Source: Poriferisodalis sp026713105 (GTDB lineage: Bacteria > Actinomycetota > Acidimicrobiia > Acidimicrobiales > Poriferisodalaceae). From it: 64,000 nucleotides of DNA. Below are positions 1 through 9,388 of the stretch, one piece after another. The translations under genes were made by a program, and so were the position numbers. The DNA is taken from contig OZ220472.1 of assembly GCA_965115995.1 (NCBI GenBank), positions 620,001-684,000 of the forward strand, in the 5' to 3' direction. The notes under the pieces are model-generated. The model saw only the letters and a program-made list of their open reading frames with translations, was not told where the DNA came from and searched no databases. How positions within the stretch are numbered: the first letter of the stretch is position 1; each line of letters begins with the position of its first letter.

Positions 1-142
1 GGCCCTTGTAGGAGGGATCCGTCATGGGTGCCGTTCTATCGCACTGGCCCGCATCAGCACCTGCGACTCGGGCCAGAGGAGCAGCGCGCCACTAGCGTGA
101 CTGCCGCTCACATTGCACTCGCGACCAATGGGGGAGCCCACA
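1..142. other. Left-edge stretch upstream of the first gene
   Basis: I see no convincing gene here. Short open frames exist on both strands but look like by-products of high GC. The last bases contain a GGGGGAG motif that serves as ribosome binding site for the following gene. Confidence 0.4.
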
Positions 143-1528
143 ATGCGCACCGGCCAGCAGTACAAGGAATCGCTCGCGGACGGACGCCTGACGTACTTCG
201 AGGGCAAACAGATCGACGACCTCGAGACGCACCCGATCCTGGGCCAGACCGTGGATGCCACCGCGGCTGGCTACGACCGCTTCTATGACCCGGCTCCCGA
301 TGCGTCCTCGCCACTGATGACGGTGCCGCGCAGCGCGGACGATCTGCGCGAGATGATCCCGCTGCTGCATTCGGCGGGGATGATGGCCCACGTCACCTAT
401 ACCTCCATCCAGACGCTCAAGACTGCGGCTGGGCGGATGGTCGACACCAAGCCCGAGAACATCGAGCGGATCGATGCGTTCATCGACGAAGCGCAGCGTG
501 ACGACGTGCGCATCACCCAGTGCATCACCGACGCCAAGGGCGACCGCAGCCGTCCGCCGGACCGCCAGGACGACTTGGACTCCTACGTGCGGGTGGTTGA
601 CCGCCAGCGAGACGGCGTGGTCATCCGGGGAGCCAAGCTGCACATCACCGGCGCTTCGTTCGGTCACGAGCTGCTGACCATTCCCACCAAGGCCATGAAG
701 CCCGGCGAGGAAGACTGGTCAATCGGCTGCTCAGTGCCGGTGAACGCTCCAGGCGTCAAGATCATCAACACCACCTACGCGCCGCGCCACGAAGACCCAC
801 GGGCGTTTCCCGTGTCGGGCGAGCACCACTATCCCGAGGGCTTCGTGATCTTCGACGACGTGTTCGTGCCCCACGAGCGCGTGTTCCTCGACGGCGAGAC
901 GCACTACGCCGCAGTGTTCGCCCATGCGCTGGGCCTGTGGGAGCGTCTCGGCGGACTGTCGGCGTTCGTGGAGGAAGCAGACGAGCTGGTCGGGCTGGCG
1001 CAGCTCGTCGCCGAGGCCAACGGCACTGCTGGCATCGGCCACGTCAAGGAGAAGATCTCCGAGATGATCATCCATGCCACGCTGATCCGGGCCACGCTGG
1101 AAGCCGCCATCGAACACTGCTCGATCGGGCCCGAAGGCGCGGCATTCCCCAACGAGCTCTACACCAATGCGGGCAAGTTCCACGCAGCAGCGAACTACAG
1201 CGCCATGGTGCGCCACCTCCACGACATCGCGGGCGGCGCCGTGCTGACCTCCCCGGTGCCGGCCGATTTCGAGAACCCCGATGTCGGACCGCTGGCCCGC
1301 AAGTACATGGCCACCCGTGCCGATGTCGAGGGCGAGTACCGCGCACGCCTGATGCACACCATTCGCGACCTCACCGCCGATTCCTATGGCGGCTGGAAGT
1401 TCGTGACCAACCTGCAGGCCGGGGGCGGCTTGTACGCGCAGCGAATCGTCACCCGCCGGCACTACGACCTCGAAGGCGCCAAGCAGAAGGCCCTGGCTGT
1501 TGCCGGGCTCGCCGACGCCGACCACTAG
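143..1528 (+). CDS. AbfD/HpaB-family flavoprotein lacking the Fe-S ligands
   Basis: The 461-residue protein belongs to the family of 4-hydroxyphenylacetate 3-hydroxylases and 4-hydroxybutyryl-CoA dehydratases, which share an acyl-CoA-dehydrogenase-like FAD fold. The block TDAKGDRS, followed by a region ending RGAKLHITG, matches the flavin-binding segment of the dehydratase almost residue for residue. However, the three cysteines and one histidine that hold the [4Fe-4S] cluster in clostridial AbfD have no counterpart in the aligned segments, so dehydratase chemistry is unlikely. I chose the ATG after GGGGGAG; an in-frame ATG 15 bases upstream and a TTG 30 bases upstream are alternatives. The substrate is unknown. 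A flavin-dependent hydroxylase or oxidoreductase role is inference. Confidence 0.8.
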   Translation: MRTGQQYKESLADGRLTYFEGKQIDDLETHPILGQTVDATAAGYDRFYDPAPDASSPLMTVPRSADDLREMIPLLHSAGMMAHVTYTSIQTLKTAAGRMVDTKPENIERIDAFIDEAQRDDVRITQCITDAKGDRSRPPDRQDDLDSYVRVVDRQRDGVVIRGAKLHITGASFGHELLTIPTKAMKPGEEDWSIGCSVPVNAPGVKIINTTYAPRHEDPRAFPVSGEHHYPEGFVIFDDVFVPHERVFLDGETHYAAVFAHALGLWERLGGLSAFVEEADELVGLAQLVAEANGTAGIGHVKEKISEMIIHATLIRATLEAAIEHCSIGPEGAAFPNELYTNAGKFHAAANYSAMVRHLHDIAGGAVLTSPVPADFENPDVGPLARKYMATRADVEGEYRARLMHTIRDLTADSYGGWKFVTNLQAGGGLYAQRIVTRRHYDLEGAKQKALAVAGLADADH

Positions 1529-1573
1529 AGACGGTTGCCCGGCGACGATCAGGGACCTCTATGAGGAGTCTCT

Positions 1574-1586
1574 AATAGTCACTATT
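1574..1586. promoter_or_regulatory. Palindrome upstream of the ABC operon
   Basis: AATAGT and ACTATT form a perfect 6-bp inverted repeat around a single C, in a locally AT-rich spot about 50 bases before the first ABC gene. It could be an operator or part of a promoter. No regulator gene is adjacent, so this is a weak suggestion. Confidence 0.2.
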
Positions 1587-1637
1587 GAGGTGTCGGTCTG
1601 CGCACACGGCGCTGCACGTTGCGCCTAGGTTGAGCGC

Positions 1638-2585
1638 GTGAGTGTCGCCGCGGCCCAGGAATCGGTGATCGTCTCGACTGCAGCGCTCACACAGCGGTTC
1701 GGATCGACGGTGGCGATCGACGCCTTGGACGTAAGCATTCGCCCCGGCATCACCGGGCTCGTGGGTGCGAACGGCGCGGGGAAGACCACGTTGCTCAGCG
1801 CGCTGCTCGGCCTGCGTCCACCGACCTCGGGCTCGGCGACAGTGCTGGGACTCGATCCGCGCGGCCAAGGAGCTGCTCTGCGGGCCAAGGTGGGCTTCGC
1901 CCCCGAACGTGACCTGCTTCCCGACGAGATGCGGGCTGTGGATTTCGTGCGACACCTTTCGCAAGTGCGCGGCCTGCCCCGCAGCGAGGCCCGCACCCGC
2001 GCATCAGACAGCCTCTGGCTGGTCGGGCTCGGCGAGGAGCGCACACGCACGCTCGGCACGATGTCCACCGGCCAGCGCCAGCGGGTCAAGCTCGCGCAGG
2101 CCATCGCGTCCGACCCCGAACTGGTACTGCTCGACGAGCCGACGTCGGGGCTCGACCCCACCCAGCGCAGCGAGATGCTCACGCTGATCGGCGAGATCAG
2201 CAATGAGTACTCCGTCAGCGTTGTGCTGTCGTCGCACCTGCTCGAAGAGGTCGAGCGGGTCTGCGATTACATCGTCGCGCTCGACGCGGGTCGCCTGGTC
2301 GCCGACGGGCCGATCGAAGAGCTCGTCGGCGACGGCGACGGCATCACGCTGGAACTTGTCGACATCGCCGAGCCGGCGGGAACGGTCGACGTCGTCGAGA
2401 GCACGCTGCGCCGTGGCGGCATCGAAGTGGAGCGCGTGGGCACCACGCTCCGGCTCGGCGGCAGAGACCCCGATGAGCTGAGCGACCGGGCACGCGACGC
2501 CGTTGCGGATGCAGGAGCGCGCATCCGGCGCCTCGAAGCCCGCAGGCGCACGCTGGCCGACTTGTTCGAGGCATCAGCGGTATGA
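1638..2585 (+). CDS. ABC-2 type exporter, ATP-binding subunit 1
   Basis: The 315-residue ATPase has Walker A GANGAGKT (residues 43-50), a signature of the form STGQRQ, and Walker B LVLLDEP followed by the D-loop TSGLDP. About 100 further residues with no recognised motif form the C-terminus. It is the first of four genes joined by ATGA overlaps in the order ATPase, permease, ATPase, permease, so the four products probably form one heteromeric exporter powered by ATP hydrolysis at the inner face of the membrane. The start is GTG. The cargo cannot be told from the sequence; drugs, lipids or peptides are typical for this class. Confidence 0.9.
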   Translation: MSVAAAQESVIVSTAALTQRFGSTVAIDALDVSIRPGITGLVGANGAGKTTLLSALLGLRPPTSGSATVLGLDPRGQGAALRAKVGFAPERDLLPDEMRAVDFVRHLSQVRGLPRSEARTRASDSLWLVGLGEERTRTLGTMSTGQRQRVKLAQAIASDPELVLLDEPTSGLDPTQRSEMLTLIGEISNEYSVSVVLSSHLLEEVERVCDYIVALDAGRLVADGPIEELVGDGDGITLELVDIAEPAGTVDVVESTLRRGGIEVERVGTTLRLGGRDPDELSDRARDAVADAGARIRRLEARRRTLADLFEASAV

Positions 2586-3538
2586 GCGACACAACGGGAA
2601 CTACCGACCTTCGTGAGCAGGTGGACGAAGCCGACGACGGCGCTGCACAGATTCTCGACCATCGCTACCGGCCCTACAGCGGCGCCCGCCACGGTCTTGG
2701 CGGCGCCATGCGGGCCGTGATCGGCTCGTCATTCAGATTCACGCTCGGCTTCGGGCGTCCCGCACGCCACAAGTTCTTGCCCTGGCTGGCCGTTGTCGTC
2801 GCCTTGGTTCCGGCAATTGTGTTCGTGGGCATCGCGACGGTGCTCGACATCGATCTGATCTCTGAGAACATCCTGCCCGAGTACCACCAGTACTACGGCT
2901 TCATCGAGGCGGCGCTGTTCTTTTTCTGCGGAATCGTTGTTCCGGAAATCTTGGTCGCTGATCGCCGTAACGGGATGCTGCCGATGTACCTGGCCACCCC
3001 GCTGCGATTGTGGAGCTATCTGGCCTCGAAGGCCGCCGCTGTCGCAGCGACGCTGGCAGTGATCACTGTCGGGCCGCTGCTGTTCCTGCTCGTCGCCTAC
3101 ACCATCGAGGGATCCGGCCCTGCTGGGCCGGGCGACTGGCTGATCGTGCTCGTACGCATCTTGGGCTCCGGCATCGCCATCGCCGCCACCATCGCTGCTG
3201 CCAGCCTTGCCATCTCGAGCCTGACCGATCGGCGGGCGTTCGCCGTGATCGGTGTCATTCTGCTCCTCTTGGGCTCGCAGCTCGTCACCAGCGTGCTCGT
3301 CGAGGTGGCCGAGATGGACCCCCGCATCTACGCGTTCAACCTGGCCGAGATGGGCGAGGCACTCAAGGATCGGATCTTCGGCGTCGGACCGCCGATGCTG
3401 GGCGAAGACGAATCGTCGCCGGGGCAGCGCATCAGCGAACTGTCGACGCTGTTCGTCGTGGCCGTGAATGTCGCGTGGGTAGCGGCGGGCGGCGCCGTGC
3501 TGTGGTGGCGCTACCGCCGGATCGAGGCGAGCCAATGA
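2582..3538 (+). CDS. ABC-2 type exporter, permease subunit 1
   Basis: This 318-residue membrane protein starts with an ATGA overlap on the preceding ATPase. A cytoplasmic N-terminus of about 50 residues is followed by roughly six hydrophobic segments, the usual plan of an ABC-2 permease. The first two helices are separated by an acidic loop containing DIDLISENILPEY. It overlaps the next ATPase by four bases, so the operon is translationally coupled. It is predicted to form half of the transmembrane channel. Confidence 0.85.
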   Translation: MSDTTGTTDLREQVDEADDGAAQILDHRYRPYSGARHGLGGAMRAVIGSSFRFTLGFGRPARHKFLPWLAVVVALVPAIVFVGIATVLDIDLISENILPEYHQYYGFIEAALFFFCGIVVPEILVADRRNGMLPMYLATPLRLWSYLASKAAAVAATLAVITVGPLLFLLVAYTIEGSGPAGPGDWLIVLVRILGSGIAIAATIAAASLAISSLTDRRAFAVIGVILLLLGSQLVTSVLVEVAEMDPRIYAFNLAEMGEALKDRIFGVGPPMLGEDESSPGQRISELSTLFVVAVNVAWVAAGGAVLWWRYRRIEASQ

Positions 3539-4551
3539 GCGCCCGCCCCCGCCCGGCGCCCGCACCGAGCTTCGACGAGCGCGGTGAGGCTGCAGCCGAG
3601 CCGCCTGCTGAGGCCACCGAGGCCGCTGCGCAACCGTCCGGCATGGTCGAGGTGCGCGGTGTCTCAAAGTTCTTCGGCGACGTCGTGGCGGTGTCGGACG
3701 TGACGTTCACTGTTCGCGCCGGCGTCACTGCACTGCTAGGCCCCAACGGCGCCGGCAAGTCGACGCTGTTTCGCATGATGTGCGGCCTCACCCCGCCGTC
3801 GAGGGGCACCGTGCGTGTCCTGGGTGCCGATGCCCGCACTGACCGCGACGTTCGGGGCCGGATCGGATTGTCGCCCCAGCAGGACGCCCTGTTCGACCGG
3901 CTCGACGCGCTCGATTTCGTGAAGATCGCAGCCGCTACTCATGGCGTCGTGGATCCGGGCGCGGCTGCGCGAGCGGCGCTCGGCATCGTCCAACTCGACC
4001 CGGACGACGATCGACCGGTATCGGGCTACTCCAAGGGCATGCGCCAGCGCACCAAATTGGCCGCGGCACTCGTCCACGATCCCGAGGTGCTGATTCTGGA
4101 CGAGCCGCTCAACGGGCTCGATCCCGTTCAGCGGAGGCGCATGATCGACCTGCTCGAAGATCTCGGCGCGCAGGGGCGCTGCGTGCTCGTGTCGTCCCAT
4201 GTGCTCGAAGAGGTCGCCCGGCTCGGATCGCGAATTCTGGTCATTGCGCAGGGCCGCCTTGCCGCCAGCGGCGACTACCGCGAACTGCGAGAACTGATGG
4301 ACGATCGCCCGCACCGCATCAGCATCGATGCCGACAGGCCACGCGATCTGGCTGCGGCGCTGGTCAGATCGGGCACTGTCGTCGGGGTGCGCATAGATGG
4401 GGATGTGGTGGTAGCCGACACGCTGGAAGTGGACCGGCTGGGGCGCGAGATCGCGCCCCTGGCGAAGGGCCTCGGCGCTCGACTCCGACAGGTCATTCCG
4501 CTGGACGAAGACCTTGAATCGGTCTTCCGCTATCTGGTGGAACGACGATGA
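3535..4551 (+). CDS. ABC-2 type exporter, ATP-binding subunit 2
   Basis: This is the second ATPase of the operon, 338 residues. Walker A is GPNGAGKS (about residues 69-76), with a signature of the form YSKGMRQR and Walker B VLILDEPLNGLDP. The first 36 residues are a Pro/Ala/Glu-rich extension outside the ATPase fold; an internal ATG at residue 37 could be used instead. I chose the ATG that overlaps the upstream permease stop, matching the coupling pattern of the operon. The frame stays open far upstream inside the permease gene, but that part is not coding. Confidence 0.88.
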   Translation: MSARPRPAPAPSFDERGEAAAEPPAEATEAAAQPSGMVEVRGVSKFFGDVVAVSDVTFTVRAGVTALLGPNGAGKSTLFRMMCGLTPPSRGTVRVLGADARTDRDVRGRIGLSPQQDALFDRLDALDFVKIAAATHGVVDPGAAARAALGIVQLDPDDDRPVSGYSKGMRQRTKLAAALVHDPEVLILDEPLNGLDPVQRRRMIDLLEDLGAQGRCVLVSSHVLEEVARLGSRILVIAQGRLAASGDYRELRELMDDRPHRISIDADRPRDLAAALVRSGTVVGVRIDGDVVVADTLEVDRLGREIAPLAKGLGARLRQVIPLDEDLESVFRYLVERR

Positions 4552-5348
4552 GCGAAACGCTCGACACCGCGTCGCCCCCGCCCCAGCGGAATCGTGTCGG
4601 CGTCGTGGCGGCGACGGCGTTGTGCTACCGGGTCCTCATCCGCCAGATCGTTTCGGCTGGTCGCCTGGCGGCGCTCGGCGCGCTCGGCGCGATCATGATC
4701 GTGGTCGGCTGGGTAGTGGGCAATTCGACGAACGGCGGGGAGTCCGCCAGCACCGGCGCACTGTTCAACGGTGCTAACTATGCCGACGGCTTCGGACTCA
4801 TCGTTATCGTGCCGATCGTGTCGCTGGTCTTCGCCGCGGCGGCGCTGGGCGATGTTCGCGACGACGGCACGCTGGTGTACTTGTGGCTGCGCCCCATCGG
4901 CCGCGCCCCGCTGGTGATCGCCGCGGCGGCTGCGGCGGTCACGGTCTCGCTGCCGCTGAGCGTCGTGCCGACTGCGTTGGGCGGCTGGTTCGCGGCTGAC
5001 TTTGTTGCCGATTCAGGGGGTGTCGCGCTGGGCGCGCTGGCCGCGGCGGCGCTGGGAGCAGTCGCCTATTCGTGCCTGTTCGTGCTGCTGGGGCTGCTGT
5101 TCCGCAAGGCCGTCCTGTGGGGGATCGCGTATGTGCTGCTGTGGGAGGGCTTGGCGGTGGGCCTCGGCGACTTCGCCGAACGCCTGTCGCTGCGCGGGTA
5201 CGCCCGCTCGGTGCTCGCGCAGATCTCCGATGTCGATCTTGGCTTCACGACGTACGGGCTCATCACGGCGATCGCCGTGCTCGCTGGCGTCTCCGTGGTC
5301 AGCCTGGCGTTCGCCACGGTGCGACTCGGCCGCCTCAACGTGGATTGA
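4548..5348 (+). CDS. ABC-2 type exporter, permease subunit 2
   Basis: This 266-residue hydrophobic protein has about six membrane segments rich in Ala, Val and Leu, preceded by a short Pro-rich cytoplasmic tail. It is the last gene of the four-gene exporter operon and overlaps the second ATPase by ATGA. A 66-base gap separates it from the glycosyltransferase downstream, which may or may not be co-transcribed. Confidence 0.85.
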   Translation: MSETLDTASPPPQRNRVGVVAATALCYRVLIRQIVSAGRLAALGALGAIMIVVGWVVGNSTNGGESASTGALFNGANYADGFGLIVIVPIVSLVFAAAALGDVRDDGTLVYLWLRPIGRAPLVIAAAAAAVTVSLPLSVVPTALGGWFAADFVADSGGVALGALAAAALGAVAYSCLFVLLGLLFRKAVLWGIAYVLLWEGLAVGLGDFAERLSLRGYARSVLAQISDVDLGFTTYGLITAIAVLAGVSVVSLAFATVRLGRLNVD

Positions 5349-5414
5349 CCTCACTCGCTGGGTCAACCCGACACTGAGTTCCCGTGTGCCGGGTACACCC
5401 GACACAATGGGCGG

Positions 5415-6431
5415 GTGCGGCTGGTCATCCAGATTCCCTGCCTGAATGAGGCGGAGACATTGGGGGAAACGCTGGGTGCGCTGCCGCGCGAGGTGCCCGG
5501 CTTCAGCGAAGTCCTGTGGCTGGTCGTCGACGACGGCTCGACTGACGACACGGTGACGATCGCCCGCGACCACGGCGCCGACGCAGTCGTGAGCCTGACG
5601 CAAAACAAAGGGCTCGCCGTGGCCTTCGCCAGCGGCCTCGACGCCGCACTGCGCATGGATGCCGACGTGATCGTGAACACCGACGGCGACAACCAGTACG
5701 ACGCGGCCGACATTGCCAAGCTCACCGAGCCGATCGTCGCCGGCCGGGCCGATCTGGTGATCGGCTCGCGCGACATCCGCAACCACCCTGAGTTCTCGCC
5801 GCTGAAGAAGCGGCTGCAGCGGCTCGGCTCGTGGACGGTCCGGCAGGCCTCGGCGACCGATGTGGCCGACGTCACCTCCGGATTCCGTGCCTACAGCCGG
5901 GAGGCTGCGCTCGCAGCGAACGTCGTGTCACGGTTCACCTACACGCTCGAGACGGTGATCCAGGCCGGCAAGTCAGACCTCGCAGTCACCGATGTGCCGG
6001 TGCGGGTGAATCCCACGACTCGCCCGTCGCGCTTGTTCCGCTCCAAGCGCCAGTACGTGCGCAGGGCCGCGGGCACGATCGTCCGCGTCTATGCCATGCA
6101 CGAACCGCTGCGGGTGTTCGCAGTGCCTGCAGCGCTGTTCGCCGCAGTCGGTGTGTTCCTGTTCGCCCGATTCGGATGGTTCCTGGTGACCTCAGACGGC
6201 TCAGGCCACGTGCAGTCCCTCATCGTCGGTGCCGTCGCGCTGCTCGTGGCCATGCAACTCGTGATGCTCGGCGTCCTGGCAGACCTGCTGCGCGCCAATC
6301 GGGTGATCGCCGAGCGAACGCTGCGCCGGGTCCGCACCATAGAACTCGACGTCGGAACAATTCTGAATGAGCGACAGGCGGCGGAACGACGACGCTTCGA
6401 GAACGTGTCCGATGAGGGAACAGATCACTGA
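5415..6431 (+). CDS. GT2 glycosyltransferase with C-terminal membrane helices (DPM1-like)
   Basis: The 338-residue protein has a GT-A domain with an N-terminal IPCLNEAETL block, the nucleotide-binding VVDDGSTDD and the metal-binding TDGDNQYDA segment. Two transmembrane helices and a short cytoplasmic tail follow after about residue 230. This plan resembles dolichol-phosphate mannose synthases and polyprenyl-phosphate sugar transferases, which move a sugar from a nucleotide donor to a lipid carrier at the inner membrane face. The sugar is unknown. The start is GTG. The gene ends directly before a family A hairpin and converges with the biotin carboxylase gene. Confidence 0.85.
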   Translation: MRLVIQIPCLNEAETLGETLGALPREVPGFSEVLWLVVDDGSTDDTVTIARDHGADAVVSLTQNKGLAVAFASGLDAALRMDADVIVNTDGDNQYDAADIAKLTEPIVAGRADLVIGSRDIRNHPEFSPLKKRLQRLGSWTVRQASATDVADVTSGFRAYSREAALAANVVSRFTYTLETVIQAGKSDLAVTDVPVRVNPTTRPSRLFRSKRQYVRRAAGTIVRVYAMHEPLRVFAVPAALFAAVGVFLFARFGWFLVTSDGSGHVQSLIVGAVALLVAMQLVMLGVLADLLRANRVIAERTLRRVRTIELDVGTILNERQAAERRRFENVSDEGTDH

Positions 6432-6510
6432 GCGGTGAGGGCGGCAGGGGCATCTGCGACGTTGCGACCTGCCGGATCGCTGGAGCAGGGGACCCTGCCG
6501 CCCTCACCGC
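6432..6510 (+). repeat. Intergenic hairpin repeat, family A copy 1
   Basis: The outer arms GCGGTGAGGGCGGCAGGG and CCCTGCCGCCCTCACCGC are perfectly complementary (18 bp). They enclose a core with TCTGCGACGTTGCGACCTG and GCCGGATCGC that recurs in three other copies in this window. This copy begins at the glycosyltransferase stop codon and lies between two convergent genes, where it could act as a bidirectional terminator. No U-tract is present. Confidence 0.8.
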
Positions 6511-6536
6511 GGGCGCGCGCCCAGCTCCAGCCGAGT

Positions 6537-8300
6537 TCAGGAAATAACGACGACCACGTCGCCGGCGCCGACGGTGTCGCCCGGCTCGACCTTGATCTCG
6601 CTGACGGTCCCCGAGCGGTCGGCGTTGATGCTGTTCTCCATCTTCATGGCTTCGAGCACCACGACGCCCTCGCCGGTTGTGACCTCTTGGCCGATCTCGA
6701 CGAGGATCTTGACGATCGTGCCCTGCATCGGGACGGTCACCTGACCGGTCCCGGCGCCGGCCGACGCAGCACCGCTCGCGCGCCGGGGGCGGGCTGCCGT
6801 GTTGGCGGCGCTGGCTGGCGGTGCTGAATCGGGCACCCATGCGCTCACCGAGAATCGCTTGCCGTCGACTTCCACCACCACATCTCGCCGCACGAGCGGC
6901 ACGTCTTCGCCGTCGGACCCCCCGGTGGGCTCGGCGTCGATCTTGCCGCCCACGCCGCTCAGATCAAGCCGTTCCTCCACCCACTTGGTGCTGTGGGTGC
7001 CGGCCTGAAAGTCGTCTGAGGCCATGATCTTGACGTGTGCAGCGGCGGTCGTTGCGACGCCGCCGACGCTCAGCTCGCCAAGGGCCCGCTGCATGCGGCC
7101 GATGGCGGTCGGGCGATCAGAGCCCCACACGACCAGCTTGCCGATGAGGTTGTCGTAGTACTGGCTGACGGTGTCGCCCGATTCGTACCCGCCGTCCCAG
7201 CGGACGCCGAACCCGTCGGGCACACGCAGCGATGTCAGCGTGCCCGGTGACGGCAGGAATCGGCCGCCCGCGGGATCCTCGGCATTGATGCGCGCCTCGA
7301 TCGCGTGGCCGACCGAGGTCACTTCCGACTGCGTGAACGACAGCGGCTCTCCGGCCGCAACGCGGATCTGCTCGCGGACCAAGTCGATGCCGGTCACCAT
7401 CTCGGTGACCGGGTGCTCCACCTGCAGCCGGGTGTTCATCTCCAAATAGAAGAACTCGCCGTCCTGGTACAGGAACTCCACGGTGCCGGCGTTGGTGTAG
7501 CTGCAGCCACGGGCCACCGCCACCGCGGCATCGCCCATCGCCTTGCGAACGGCGTCATCGAGCAGCGGCGCGGGGCTCTCCTCCACCAGCTTCTGGTGCC
7601 TGCGCTGCGCGGAGCAGTCGCGCTCGCCCAGCCACACGGCGTTGCCGTGGCTGTCGGCGATGATCTGCATCTCGATGTGGCGCGGCCAGGTGAGGTACCG
7701 CTCCATGTAGCACTCGCCCCGGCCGAAGAAGGCTTCGGCCTCACGCTGTGCGGACGCCAAGGCAGCTTCGATCTCGTCGGGTCCGTTCACCACCTTCATG
7801 CCGCGGCCGCCGCCGCCATAGGCCGCCTTGATGGCGATGGGATAGCCGTGGTCGGCACCGAACGCTTCGACGTCATCGCTCGAAGCGATGACCTCGGTGG
7901 TGCCGGGAACGCCGGCGACGCCGGACCGTTCGGCCGCGAGGCGTGCTGAGATCTTGTCGCCCATCACCTCGATGGCCTCGGGCGGCGGTCCAATAAAGGT
8001 CACGCCCCGCTCGGTGATGGCGCGGGCGAAGTCGGCATTCTCGGAATAGAAGCCGTAGCCGGGATGAACTGCGTCGGCGCCGCACCGCGAGATGACATCC
8101 AGAATTGCCTCGGTATTGAGGTAGCTCTCGGCTGCTGTCTGGCCGCCCAGGGCGAACGCCTCGTCCGCGAGGCGCACATGCAAGGCGTCTCGGTCCAGTT
8201 CGCCGTACACGGCGACCGTCGGAATGCCCAGCTCGCGGCAGGCCCGGATGACTCGCACCGCGATCTCGCCCCGGTTGGCGATGAGGAGCTTGCTGAACAC
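6537..8300 (-). CDS. accA3: Acyl-CoA carboxylase alpha subunit (biotin carboxylase plus BCCP)
   Basis: The 587-residue protein has a biotin carboxylase N-terminal domain (LLIANRGEIA), an ATP-grasp domain with the glycine-rich loop YGGGGRGM, and the catalytic region EMNTRLQVEHPVTE. It ends in a biotin carboxyl carrier domain with EAMKMEN; the lysine near residue 553 should carry biotin. An Ala/Pro/Arg-rich linker joins the two parts. It carboxylates biotin with bicarbonate and ATP for acetyl- or propionyl-CoA carboxylase. The carboxyltransferase subunit is not in the window. The divergent neighbour is the biotin ligase that would activate it. Confidence 0.93.
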   Translation of the reverse strand: MFSKLLIANRGEIAVRVIRACRELGIPTVAVYGELDRDALHVRLADEAFALGGQTAAESYLNTEAILDVISRCGADAVHPGYGFYSENADFARAITERGVTFIGPPPEAIEVMGDKISARLAAERSGVAGVPGTTEVIASSDDVEAFGADHGYPIAIKAAYGGGGRGMKVVNGPDEIEAALASAQREAEAFFGRGECYMERYLTWPRHIEMQIIADSHGNAVWLGERDCSAQRRHQKLVEESPAPLLDDAVRKAMGDAAVAVARGCSYTNAGTVEFLYQDGEFFYLEMNTRLQVEHPVTEMVTGIDLVREQIRVAAGEPLSFTQSEVTSVGHAIEARINAEDPAGGRFLPSPGTLTSLRVPDGFGVRWDGGYESGDTVSQYYDNLIGKLVVWGSDRPTAIGRMQRALGELSVGGVATTAAAHVKIMASDDFQAGTHSTKWVEERLDLSGVGGKIDAEPTGGSDGEDVPLVRRDVVVEVDGKRFSVSAWVPDSAPPASAANTAARPRRASGAASAGAGTGQVTVPMQGTIVKILVEIGQEVTTGEGVVVLEAMKMENSINADRSGTVSEIKVEPGDTVGAGDVVVVIS

Positions 8301-8453
8301 GAATGAAGTCCTAACTGTGAGGTCCTGGCTGCGACGGCCTGTCGGTGCAGGCCGACTGTTGCCAAGTCGGGCCAGTCGGCATCACTTCATTTTCGACCGG
8401 CAGCGGGCAAGTCTGTCGGCTGTCGCCGCGAGTGCCACCGCTACGCTCGGTGT
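8301..8453. promoter_or_regulatory. Divergent promoter region between biotin carboxylase and biotin ligase
   Basis: This 153-base spacer separates two divergent genes of the same biotin pathway and must hold the promoters for both. I cannot pick out clear -35 and -10 boxes or a BirA-type operator. The ligase lacks a DNA-binding domain, so autoregulation by it is not expected. Confidence 0.35.
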
Positions 8454-9359
8454 GTGCCTGGTTCGCACGACGCCAGGGCCATCGAGTCCCCGCATTTCAG
8501 GTCCGTACCCCGCACCCGCTTCACCCACATCGAGTGGTACGACGAGATCGGTTCGACCAATACCGAACTGCTCGATCGGGCCCGCCGGGGAGCGCCCGAA
8601 GGGGTGGTGCTGATCACCGATTTGCAGACCGCCGGACGCGGTCGCCGCGGTCGGCGTTGGACGGCGCCGCCGGGCACATCGTTGATGATGTCGGCGCTGC
8701 TGCGACCGCCGCCGGGTCCGCTGCCTCCGGCTCGAGCGGCCATGGTGACGCTGGCGGTCGCGTTGGCCGCCGCTGACGCCTGTGAGCAATCCAGCGGCGT
8801 CAGGCCGCGGCTGAAATGGCCCAACGACCTCGTGATCGCTGACAGCGCTGGCCGTGATCGCAAGCTGGCGGGCATTTTGGCCGAGTCGATCAGCACGCAC
8901 GGAGCGCTCTCCGCGCTCGTGGTGGGCATGGGCCTCAACACCGGCTGGCCGCAGGTGCCGCCAGAGCTGGAAGGCGTCGCGACGAGCTTGAACCTGGAAG
9001 CAGGCGCAGCCGTGGACCGCACGGCGCTGGCCCGCCAGGTGCTCGAGGGCCTTGAGGCTCGCTACGAGCTGCTGTGCAGGGCCGATCACGGCTTGGGCGG
9101 CGGTTCGGGCGCAGCCGCTGTGCTGGACGAGGCGCGCCGGAATTCCGCCACGCTCGGCCGCCGGGTGCGCATCTCGTTCGATGCGACCGCCGACAGGCCC
9201 GCGACCGATGACCCCGAGACTGGCCCGCCCATCCTCGAGGGGCTTGCGAGCGATCTCGATACGCACGGGCGGTTGCTGGTCACCGACGATGCCGGGACGA
9301 TCCATACCGTGGCGGTCGGCGACGTCGTGCACCTGCGGCCGGTGCCCAGGCCACGGTGA
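8454..9359 (+). CDS. birA: Biotin--[acetyl-CoA-carboxylase] ligase, class I
   Basis: The 301-residue protein has the biotin ligase catalytic core: the GSTN substrate motif, the biotinyl-AMP loop GRGRRGRRW and the KWPND motif that holds the catalytic lysine region. There is no N-terminal winged helix, so it is a non-regulatory ligase. It attaches biotin to the carrier lysine of the divergently encoded carboxylase. The start is GTG. The C-terminal third carries an acidic insertion around PATDDPETG. Confidence 0.92.
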   Translation: MPGSHDARAIESPHFRSVPRTRFTHIEWYDEIGSTNTELLDRARRGAPEGVVLITDLQTAGRGRRGRRWTAPPGTSLMMSALLRPPPGPLPPARAAMVTLAVALAAADACEQSSGVRPRLKWPNDLVIADSAGRDRKLAGILAESISTHGALSALVVGMGLNTGWPQVPPELEGVATSLNLEAGAAVDRTALARQVLEGLEARYELLCRADHGLGGGSGAAAVLDEARRNSATLGRRVRISFDATADRPATDDPETGPPILEGLASDLDTHGRLLVTDDAGTIHTVAVGDVVHLRPVPRPR

Positions 9360-9388
9360 CCTCCGAGCTGACGCTTAGCCGAAGCGCC

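Noticed and set aside
22..288. Short frames on both strands at the left edge
   Set aside because: They overlap the leader and start of the AbfD-like gene and show no motif or usable start signal.
1526..1574. TAGAGAC/GTCTCTA inverted repeat after the first gene as a terminator
   Set aside because: The arms are only 7 bp with a 35-base loop and no U-tract, so a functional terminator is doubtful.
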